Source: Chloroflexota bacterium
GTDB taxonomy: Bacteria; Chloroflexota; Limnocylindria; P2-11E
NCBI GenBank assembly: GCA_025350745.1
Contig: JANXXG010000228.1
Coordinates: 1-7,670 of the forward strand
DNA: 7,670 nucleotides
Direction: 5' to 3'
The notes beneath the pieces were generated by a model that was not told the DNA's origin, ran no database searches, and saw only the letters and a program-made list of their open reading frames with translations. Positions 1 through 5,256 of this stretch are shown here, one piece after another (positions within the stretch are counted from its first letter, which is position 1; every line of letters starts with the position of its first letter). The translations under genes were made by a program, and so were the position numbers.

Positions 1-410
1 GGCTCCGGGCCCAGGACCGGGACGGAGAGGTCGGCCTCGAACGAATCGAGCTGACGGCCGAATGCGTTGCGACGCACCCGGATGTCCATGAGCCCCGCGA
101 GCGGATGCGGATGACCGGGCACGTCGCGGGCAATGAAGATCGCGCCGGCGCACGTGCCCCATACCGCCATGCCCTCGGCCACGCGCGCCCGAAGCTTGGG
201 GATGAAGCCGTAGTGCAGGGCGAGCTTTCCGATGGTCGTGCTCTCGCCACCGGGGATGACGAGCGCGTCGATATCGTCGAGCTGGTCGGGACGGCGCACG
301 TCCACGGCCGTGGTGCCGAGTCGTTCGAAGGTGTCGAGGTGCTCGCGGAAGTCGCCCTGAAGGCCGAGGACGCCGGCCCGAGCTAGGCGGTCACCAACCG
401 CGAGCGGCAA
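1..410 (-). CDS. pdxT: Pyridoxal 5'-phosphate synthase glutaminase subunit PdxT (partial, C-terminus beyond left edge)
   Basis: Glutaminase subunit of the DXP-independent PLP synthase: it hydrolyses glutamine and channels ammonia to PdxS in the cytosolic PdxS-PdxT complex. Reading the minus strand from 410 gives 136 codons without a stop to the window edge. Visible family landmarks are the N-terminal strand [12 protein letters not shown] (residues 13-24), the PGGEST loop (53-58), the nucleophile elbow GTCAGAI with Cys87, and the segment [19 protein letters not shown] (108-126). The catalytic His/Glu pair near the C-terminus lies outside the window; the family is usually about 190-200 residues. 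The start is uncertain: the only plausible start codon in frame is TTG at 410-408, inside the end of pdxS, giving about 10 extra residues before the usual family N-terminus and a 20-bp overlap with pdxS. No convincing Shine-Dalgarno precedes it, so translation is probably coupled to pdxS. Identity is secure; the start is not. Confidence 0.94.
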   Translation of the reverse strand, partial: MPLAVGDRLARAGVLGLQGDFREHLDTFERLGTTAVDVRRPDQLDDIDALVIPGGESTTIGKLALHYGFIPKLRARVAEGMAVWGTCAGAIFIARDVPGHPHPLAGLMDIRVRRNAFGRQLDSFEADLSVPVLGPE

Positions 411-1317
411 GACGTTCGCCCGCGGGGATCGTCTCGAGCGAGATACCGCGCATGGCCTGCCCGAGACCGCGCGAGACATCGGCGATGAGCTTGGGGTCCA
501 TGAAGTGCGTCGTCGCCTCGACGATCGCCTTCGCGCGACGGAGCTGGTCCTTGGGGTCCTCCGACGCCTTGAAGATGCCGCTCCCAACGAAGTTGCCTTC
601 AGCGCCGAGCTGCATCATGAGCGCCGCGTCGGCGGGAGTCGCGATGCCGCCGGCGCAGAACAGCACGACCGGGAGCTTCTTGGCCTTCGCGACGTCACGC
701 ACGAGGTCCAGTGGGACGCGGAACTCGGCGGCCTTCTCGCGCAGCTGTGACTCATCGAGCCCGGCGAGCGCCTCGATACCGCCAACGATCGCGCGGATGT
801 GGCGGACAGCCTCCACGATGTTGCCGGTGCCGGCCTCGCCCTTGCTCCGGATCATCGCGGCACCCTCGTTGATGCGGCGGAGCGCTTCACCGAGATCGCG
901 AGCGCCGCACACGAACGGCACGTCGAACTTGCGCTTTTCGATGTGGAACTTCTCGTCGGCCGGGGTGAGGACCTCGCTCTCGTCGACGTAATCGACGCCG
1001 ATGGCCTGGAGGACCTGCGCCTCGACGAAGTGACCGATCCGCGCCTTCGCCATGACCGGGATCGTGACCGTGTCCATGATCTCGGTGATGAGCTGCGGAT
1101 CGCTCATCCGCGACACGCCGCCCTCTTTGCGGATGTCCGATGGGACCCGCTCGAGGGCCATGACCGCGACGGCGCCGGCCTCCTCGGCGATCTTCGCGTG
1201 CTCGACGGTGACGACGTCCATGATCACGCCGCCCTTGAGCATCTGGGCGAGGCCTGATTTCACCGTCCAGGTCGCCTTGGCGGTATCGCGCTTGGGACCA
1301 TTGCCGTTCTGTGCCAT
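391..1317 (-). CDS. pdxS: Pyridoxal 5'-phosphate synthase lyase subunit PdxS
   Basis: Synthase subunit of the DXP-independent vitamin B6 pathway. It condenses a pentose phosphate, glyceraldehyde 3-phosphate and PdxT-derived ammonia into PLP; family members form dodecameric (beta/alpha)8 barrels. The 308-residue product is full length, with a slightly longer N-terminus than Bacillus PdxS. Visible landmarks are KGGVIMDV with catalytic Asp34, the [11 protein letters not shown] block (53-63), the VMAKARIGH strand with Lys91 (equivalent to Bacillus Lys81, which binds the pentose substrate), the SKGEAGTG loop with Lys159 (equivalent to Lys149), the phosphate-binding [19 protein letters not shown] and GSGIFK segments, and the terminal ARGW. 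The start is the ATG at 1317, giving the common MAQ N-terminus. It leads a two-gene unit with pdxT, diverging from the HNH gene across only 40 bp. No oddities in the catalytic residues. Confidence 0.98.
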   Translation of the reverse strand: MAQNGNGPKRDTAKATWTVKSGLAQMLKGGVIMDVVTVEHAKIAEEAGAVAVMALERVPSDIRKEGGVSRMSDPQLITEIMDTVTIPVMAKARIGHFVEAQVLQAIGVDYVDESEVLTPADEKFHIEKRKFDVPFVCGARDLGEALRRINEGAAMIRSKGEAGTGNIVEAVRHIRAIVGGIEALAGLDESQLREKAAEFRVPLDLVRDVAKAKKLPVVLFCAGGIATPADAALMMQLGAEGNFVGSGIFKASEDPKDQLRRAKAIVEATTHFMDPKLIADVSRGLGQAMRGISLETIPAGERLAARGW

Positions 1318-1327
1318 TGGAACCCCA

Positions 1328-1333
1328 ATCGTA
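1328..1333 (-). promoter_or_regulatory. Possible -10 box (TACGAT) for pdxS
   Basis: The minus strand reads TACGAT, a TANNNT match, 10 bases before the pdxS ATG. It would put the transcription start about 3-4 bases before the start codon, giving an almost leaderless mRNA. A weak -35 candidate (TTCCGA, 1356-1351, 17-base spacer, three matches to TTGACA) exists but is not persuasive. A short GGGG run between box and ATG could be a poor Shine-Dalgarno, or just composition. It lies in the 40-bp gap shared with the divergent HNH promoter, so the two promoters would nearly overlap. Confidence 0.35.
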
Positions 1334-1345
1334 CCGCCCGACCCC

Positions 1346-1351
1346 TAAAAT
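1346..1351 (+). promoter_or_regulatory. Likely -10 box (TAAAAT) of a leaderless promoter for the HNH gene
   Basis: TAAAAT is the most AT-rich stretch in the divergent gap. It ends six bases before the ATG at 1358, exactly where a -10 hexamer sits if transcription starts on the A of the start codon. No Shine-Dalgarno lies between box and ATG, and no recognisable -35 lies 16-18 bases upstream. This geometry is established for leaderless genes in Actinobacteriota and Deinococcus. Its use here is inference from position and from the lack of a ribosome binding site. Confidence 0.5.
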
Positions 1352-1357
1352 CGGAAC

Positions 1358-1891
1358 ATGGGCGTGGTCGACGCGAACGTCCTCGTGCTCAACCTGGACT
1401 ACCAGCCGCTGAATGTCTGTAACGTGCGCCGCGCGGTGGTGCTCCTGGATAAGCAGAAGGCCGTGGTCATCGAGCAGAACGGGCACATCGTCGCGAGCGA
1501 GCGAAGATCGATCGTGACCCCGTCGGTGATCCGGCTCGCCTATCACATCAAGCGTCCGCGGCCCGTCCTGAAGATGACCCGCAAGGAAGTGCTCGTCCGC
1601 GACGACCACACCTGCCAGTACTGCGGTAGGCGCGGGCACGACCTCACCCTCGACCACGTCATGCCCCGCCATCGTGGCGGCACGCACACCTGGGAGAACG
1701 TGGTCGCGGCGTGCAAGGGCTGCAACCACAAGAAGGGCGGCCGGACCCTGCCGGAGTCGCACATGCTGCTCGCTCGGCCGCCATTCCGACCGCCGTCGAC
1801 GCCGAGCTACCTGTTCTCGAGCTACATCCGGGCGGGCGAGCGCCAGTGGTTCAAGTTCCTCGGGGTCGAAGACTCCGCGGCCGCCTCCTAG
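1358..1891 (+). CDS. Small HNH endonuclease-family protein
   Basis: A 177-residue protein of the short stand-alone HNH family widespread in GC-rich bacteria and cyanobacteria; its physiological role is not established. The N-terminus (VLVLNLDYQPLNV, residues 8-20) is the family signature and supports the ATG at 1358. Residues 20-75 carry the basic region typical of the family, and the HNH fold occupies about 76-130: a CQYC knuckle (Cys86, Cys89), LDHVMPRHRGG with Asp99-His100 as the metal/catalytic His region, Asn114 in the WENVVAACKGCN segment, and a second zinc knuckle Cys119-x2-Cys122 followed by Asn123 and KKGG. The zinc-binding and catalytic positions are all present, so it should be folded and probably active on DNA. 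The last 45 residues (Pro-rich, then YLFSSYIRAGERQWFKFLG) also resemble the family. It heads the rightward gene train with 39 bp before the first glycosyltransferase. No partner methylase, toxin/antitoxin or intron is visible, so restriction or homing roles are not supported. Confidence 0.9.
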   Translation: MGVVDANVLVLNLDYQPLNVCNVRRAVVLLDKQKAVVIEQNGHIVASERRSIVTPSVIRLAYHIKRPRPVLKMTRKEVLVRDDHTCQYCGRRGHDLTLDHVMPRHRGGTHTWENVVAACKGCNHKKGGRTLPESHMLLARPPFRPPSTPSYLFSSYIRAGERQWFKFLGVEDSAAAS

Positions 1892-1930
1892 CCCGGCCTG
1901 CTGGCACCGCGCGTGCGAAGAGACCGACCC

Positions 1931-3118
1931 ATGCGGATCCTGTTCACCAAGCGCGGGTACTCGCCCGTGGGCGGCTCCGAGAGCCTCGCGTACCAATTCG
2001 CGACGCGGCTCGCGGCTCGCGGACACGACATCCGGGTGGTGTGCGCGTGGCCGACCGACAAGGAAGAATCGTCCTACCGCGGGGCCGCATTCGATCCGAT
2101 CGTCCACGACGACCACCGGGTGTTCGTCGATCAGGGTGTCGAGGTCGTGCAGGTGAGACCGCGGGGCGGCATCCTGGGAATGGCCGCTGACGCGACCACC
2201 CTCGTCGACCTCATGCGAGGCGAGCTGCTCGAGCGCTACGCCGAGGACCGCGAGCTGATCCACAACGTCGGCCGCGAGTACCTCGACTCGAGCATCGACG
2301 TCGCGGAGGAGCTCGGCATCCCGCTCGTCCTCACGCCGCTCGCTCACCCAGGTCAGTTCCACGGTGGCGATTCGGCCGCCGACTTCGCGCGCTATCGCCG
2401 TGCCGGCTCGCTCACGACCATGACCGACTGGGAGCGCAGCTGGCACGCGTCACACGGCATCGACGCGGCCCGCATCGTGACGACCGGGATGGGACCGAAC
2501 GCCACGCTCGGTGGGGACGCCGCCGGATTCCGGGCGCGCCACCGGATCCCCGCGGACGCTCCGATCGTCCTCTACGTCGGACGCAAGGAGCGCTACAAGG
2601 GGTACATCCAGCTGCTCGATGCCACGGAGACGGTCTGGCGCGCGCATCCGGACACCCGGTTCGTGTTCATCGGCCTGCCCGGCTTCTACTCGACGTTCTT
2701 CGACGACTTCCAGCGGTACCCGGATGAGCGCATCGTGCATCTTGAGAACGCTTCCGCAGCGGACAAGGACGCCGCGCTCGCAGCGTGCAGCCTGTTCGCG
2801 ATGCCGTCGAGGCACGAGACCTTCGGTCTCGGCTACCTCGAGGCCTGGTTGCATGGGAAGCCGGTCATCGGCGGCGACATCCCGGCGCTCCGCGACGTCA
2901 TCGAGCACCGGGGCGACGGACTGGTGGTCCGCCAGCGACCGGCCGAGGTCGCGAGCGCGATCCTCGAGCTGCTGGACGACCCCGCCGCTGCACGCGATAT
3001 GGGCGAGCGTGGTCGGCTGAAGGTGAGCGAGCGCTGGAGCTGGGACGCGGTGATGGACCGGGTCGAGGCAGCCCACACCATCGCGCTCGGCACCGAGAGG
3101 GCGACGACCGCGGCCTAG
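1931..3118 (+). CDS. GT-B glycosyltransferase (GT4-like), first of a tandem pair
   Basis: Predicted retaining glycosyltransferase that moves a sugar from a nucleotide-sugar donor to an unknown acceptor; cytosolic or membrane-peripheral, with no signal peptide or membrane segment. The 395-residue product has the two-domain GT-B layout. The N-terminal acceptor domain begins with MRILFTKRGYSPVGGSES, with the glycine loop VGGSE at 13-17. The donor domain carries VGRKERYKGY (216-225, Arg/Lys for donor phosphates) and the EX7E motif HETFGLGYLE (Glu296, Glu304), followed by GKPVIGGDIPALRDV. A conserved block TPLAHPGQFHGGDSAADFAR (135-154) is shared with the next gene. I chose the ATG at 1931, which gives the normal family N-terminus; an in-frame GTG at 1913 would add six residues (MRRDRP), and neither has a strong ribosome site. 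It follows the HNH gene by 39 bp and ends 10 bp before its paralogue. The acceptor, and whether it builds exopolysaccharide, glycolipid or a small glycoside, cannot be told. Confidence 0.92.
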   Translation: MRILFTKRGYSPVGGSESLAYQFATRLAARGHDIRVVCAWPTDKEESSYRGAAFDPIVHDDHRVFVDQGVEVVQVRPRGGILGMAADATTLVDLMRGELLERYAEDRELIHNVGREYLDSSIDVAEELGIPLVLTPLAHPGQFHGGDSAADFARYRRAGSLTTMTDWERSWHASHGIDAARIVTTGMGPNATLGGDAAGFRARHRIPADAPIVLYVGRKERYKGYIQLLDATETVWRAHPDTRFVFIGLPGFYSTFFDDFQRYPDERIVHLENASAADKDAALAACSLFAMPSRHETFGLGYLEAWLHGKPVIGGDIPALRDVIEHRGDGLVVRQRPAEVASAILELLDDPAAARDMGERGRLKVSERWSWDAVMDRVEAAHTIALGTERATTAA

Positions 3119-3121
3119 GCT
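3116..3121 (+). promoter_or_regulatory. Possible -10 box overlapping the upstream stop codon
   Basis: TAGGCT fits TANNNT and ends seven bases before the GTG start of the second glycosyltransferase. Its first three bases are the TAG stop of the preceding gene, which supplies TA for free and weakens the case. If active it would give a leaderless mRNA for the downstream gene inside the operon. The alternative is ordinary read-through, with the AGG at 3123-3125 as a very poor Shine-Dalgarno. Confidence 0.22.
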
Positions 3122-3128
3122 CAGGCCC

Positions 3129-4235
3129 GTGCGCATCGTCATCGCGAAGAAGCTCCTTTCCACCGTCGGCGGCTCCGAAGCGCAGGCTCGCGCGCTCGCA
3201 GCGGCGCTGCGCGATCGCGGCCACGAGGTGACGCTCGTCGGCCTGCGGCCGCGGCACCGCCGGGCCGGGATGCCGGCGCGGGTCTACGAGGCCCCGGCCG
3301 GCGACGTCGCGTTGAACGAAGAGGGCCTCACGTATCGCTTCATCGCGAGCCCGGGTGGGCTCATCGAAGGTCTGCTCCCCGTCTCGCTCGTCGGCGTCGA
3401 ACGGCTCCGTGACGCGATCGCAGGCGCCGATGTCGTCCATTGCCTCGCCCGCGAATGGGCCGGGCCATACGAGCGCACCGCGAGGGCGGAGGGCGCAACG
3501 TTCGTCGAGACGCCGCTCGTGCATCCGGGGCAGGCCTTCTCCGGTGACGGAGCGGCTGACGTCGCGCGATACGGGCGCGATGACGCCGTGATCGGACTCA
3601 CCGAATGGGAGGCCGGGTGGTACCGCGCCCACGGGGCCAGACGGGCCATGGTCACCGGCATCGGGGCGATCCTCCCCGACGGAGGCGACGCGATCCCTGA
3701 CCAGGTACCTGAGCCGGCGACGATCCTCTTCGTCGGCAGGAAGGAGCGGTACAAGGGCTACGACGCGCTCCGCCTCGCCGCGACGCTCGTGTGGCGCGAG
3801 CGCCCCGACGCCACGTTCGTCGTCATCGGTCAGCGCCGCTTCCTCGGCCCCGCGCCGCTCGCCGATGCGCGCTGGTCGGAACCCGGGATCGTGAGCGAGG
3901 CGCGCAAGGCGGAGGCGTACGCACGGGCCACGATCTTCGCCATGCCCTCGGACCACGAGACCTTTGGCCACACGTACCTCGAGGCATGGTGCGCCGGGCG
4001 GCCGGTGATCGCGGGCGACATCCCGCCCTTGCGCGAGGTCGTACGTGAAGGGATCGATGGGCTGCACGCCGCGAACCTGCCGCGCCCGATCGCCGACGCG
4101 ATCCTCGCCCTGCTCGCCGACCCGGCCCGCGCGAAGGCTATGGGCGCGGCCGGACGCGCGCGGGTGAGCGAGCGCTTCACCTGGCCGACCATCGCGGCCC
4201 TGACCGAAGCCGCCTACGAAGCAGCGCGCCGCTAG
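3129..4235 (+). CDS. GT-B glycosyltransferase (GT4-like), second of a tandem pair
   Basis: Predicted retaining GT-B glycosyltransferase of 368 residues, paralogous to the gene just upstream. It opens with MRIVIAKKLLSTVGGSEAQA (glycine loop VGGSE 13-17) and carries TPLVHPGQAFSGDGAADVAR (128-147), VGRKERYKGY (202-211) and EX7E in HETFGHTYLE (Glu277, Glu285), followed by RPVIAGDIPPLREVV. The two proteins align colinearly, with the same unusual middle block and the same VSER(W/F) ending region, but differ at many positions, so the duplication is old. The main length difference lies before the HPGQ block, where this copy is shorter. The start is GTG at 3129; it gives an N-terminus matching the paralogue exactly, so I trust it despite the poor ribosome site. 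It begins 10 bp after its paralogue and ends one base before holB. No membrane segments. Donor and acceptor are unknown. Confidence 0.92.
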   Translation: MRIVIAKKLLSTVGGSEAQARALAAALRDRGHEVTLVGLRPRHRRAGMPARVYEAPAGDVALNEEGLTYRFIASPGGLIEGLLPVSLVGVERLRDAIAGADVVHCLAREWAGPYERTARAEGATFVETPLVHPGQAFSGDGAADVARYGRDDAVIGLTEWEAGWYRAHGARRAMVTGIGAILPDGGDAIPDQVPEPATILFVGRKERYKGYDALRLAATLVWRERPDATFVVIGQRRFLGPAPLADARWSEPGIVSEARKAEAYARATIFAMPSDHETFGHTYLEAWCAGRPVIAGDIPPLREVVREGIDGLHAANLPRPIADAILALLADPARAKAMGAAGRARVSERFTWPTIAALTEAAYEAARR

Positions 4236-4238
4236 CAT
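4233..4238 (+). promoter_or_regulatory. Possible -10 box at the glycosyltransferase/holB junction
   Basis: TAGCAT fits TANNNT and overlaps both the TAG stop of the second glycosyltransferase and the first two bases of the ATG at 4237. It ends seven bases before a second in-frame ATG at 4246. If it works as a promoter, the mRNA would start leaderless at 4246 and the first ATG would be unused from that transcript. The stop codon contributes TA, so this could be chance. Confidence 0.2.
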
Positions 4239-5256
4239 GACCGCGATGCGGGGAGTCATCGGTCAGCGCGACATGCTTGCCCGGGTCAGCGCGCGCGCTG
4301 CGCGCGGCGAGGCCGGACAGGCCTATGGCCTCTTCGGTCCGCGTTCGATCGGAAAGCGCACGGTGGCGCTCCGCATCGCGCAGACCTGGAACTGCACCGA
4401 CCCGAAGCGGCCGGCCGGCGGATGTGGCACGTGCCTGGCGTGCGTGAAGATCGAGCGAGGTCTACACCCCGACGTCCAGCTCATCGAGCGGGCCGCCGAC
4501 AAGACGGTGATCGAGATCCAGCAGATCCGCGACATGCAACAGCATCTCGCGCTGCGGCCGCTCGAGGGCCGCAAGCGCGTGATCATCATCGACGACGCCG
4601 GTGAGCTCAACCTGCTCACCCAGGACGTGCTGCTGAAGACCCTGGAAGAGCCGCCGATCCACGCGATCCTGTTGGTGATCACGCTGGCGGCCACCGTGCT
4701 CAGCGAGACGATCCAGTCACGCCTGCAGCCCCTCACGTTCCGCTACGTCCGCGCCGCCGAGATCGCCGAGGGCCTCACCGCTCGGAAGGTCAAGGACGCG
4801 GACCGCATCGCCGCGACGAGCGGTGGCCTCCCCGGTCTCGCGATCCGCCTCGCGGCCGACGAGGGTGGCGAGCGCACCATGCGGACGGGACTGGAGCAGG
4901 AGCTGCTCAAGCTCGTCTCGAGCGGTCTCACCGACCGCTTCGCGTGGGCCGCCGGCCTGGCGGATGAGAGCGACCTGCGCAAGCGCGTTCGCGCGATCGA
5001 CGTCCGCTTCGAGCAGTGGGTCGAGATCATGCGCGACGCGGCGCTCGCGGCGCGCGGTGTCGAGGTCACCCCGCTGCGCCCGGACCGCGCGACGCAGACC
5101 GGACGGATCGCCGCCGGAGCGAGCGCGCGTGACCTCATCGACGTGACCCTGCTCATCGAGAAGCTGCGGCGCGACCTCGCGTGGAACGCGAACGCGCGGG
5201 CGATGCTGGAGCTCTTCGCCCTGAAGCTCCCGTACGTCGCAGGGGTGGCCGCGTGA
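4237..5256 (+). CDS. holB: DNA polymerase III delta' subunit
   Basis: Clamp-loader subunit that, with DnaX and delta, loads the beta sliding clamp at primer-template junctions. The 339-residue product has the AAA+ clamp-loader layout: the opening VIGQRDML (7-14); a P-loop-like GPRSIGKRT (34-42) with Arg where Walker A has Ser/Thr after the Lys; a zinc-binding module (Cys53, Cys63, Cys66, Cys69); Walker-B-like RVIIIDDAGELN (114-125); LLKTLEEPP (132-140); the sensor region ending TIQSRLQP (158-165); then GGLPGLAIRLA (196-206) leading into the C-terminal collar helices. The usual SRC motif reads SRL. Such departures are tolerated in delta' subunits, which need not hydrolyse ATP. Divergence from gamma/tau and the short length argue against dnaX. 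The start could be ATG 4237 or ATG 4246 (MRGVIGQ); the latter gives a more typical N-terminus. It begins one base after the upstream stop and overlaps ricT by four bases. Confidence 0.92.
   Translation: MTAMRGVIGQRDMLARVSARAARGEAGQAYGLFGPRSIGKRTVALRIAQTWNCTDPKRPAGGCGTCLACVKIERGLHPDVQLIERAADKTVIEIQQIRDMQQHLALRPLEGRKRVIIIDDAGELNLLTQDVLLKTLEEPPIHAILLVITLAATVLSETIQSRLQPLTFRYVRAAEIAEGLTARKVKDADRIAATSGGLPGLAIRLAADEGGERTMRTGLEQELLKLVSSGLTDRFAWAAGLADESDLRKRVRAIDVRFEQWVEIMRDAALAARGVEVTPLRPDRATQTGRIAAGASARDLIDVTLLIEKLRRDLAWNANARAMLELFALKLPYVAGVAA
5241..5248 (+). promoter_or_regulatory. Shine-Dalgarno (AGGGGTGG) deciding the ricT start
   Basis: AGGGGTGG inside the end of holB sits four bases before the GTG at 5253. 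It is the clearest purine-rich ribosome site in the window and supports that GTG over the upstream in-frame ATG at 5181. A Shine-Dalgarno is expected here because this gene is translated from inside an operon, unlike the genes with promoter boxes right at their starts. Confidence 0.6.

Noticed and set aside
105..386. 93-codon plus-strand open frame at the left edge
   Set aside because: Antisense to pdxT, whose PGGEST and GTCAG motifs are clear on the other strand.
1358..1891. HNH gene as a homing endonuclease, restriction enzyme or defence component
   Set aside because: No intron, intein, methylase, phage or toxin-antitoxin partner in the surroundings, and the gene sits in a housekeeping train with normal composition.
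1913..1930. GTG start at 1913 for the first glycosyltransferase
   Set aside because: It adds only MRRDRP before the typical MRILF start; the ATG at 1931 matches the paralogue's N-terminus.
887..2446. 519-codon open frame on the minus strand spanning parts of pdxS, the HNH gene and the first glycosyltransferase
   Set aside because: It is a shadow of high GC: it lies antisense or out of frame to three clear genes, is full of Arg/Asp/His/Val low-complexity runs and shows no recognisable domain.
2898..4259. 453-codon minus-strand open frame opposite the glycosyltransferases
   Set aside because: Antisense to two well-supported genes, Arg/Gly/Pro/Ala-rich, no motif; stop-free only because of the GC-rich third positions of the sense genes.
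5181..5252. 24-residue N-terminal extension of RicT from ATG 5181
   Set aside because: It overlaps the conserved holB C-terminus, lacks similarity to the family, and GTG 5253 has a good Shine-Dalgarno and gives the normal N-terminus.
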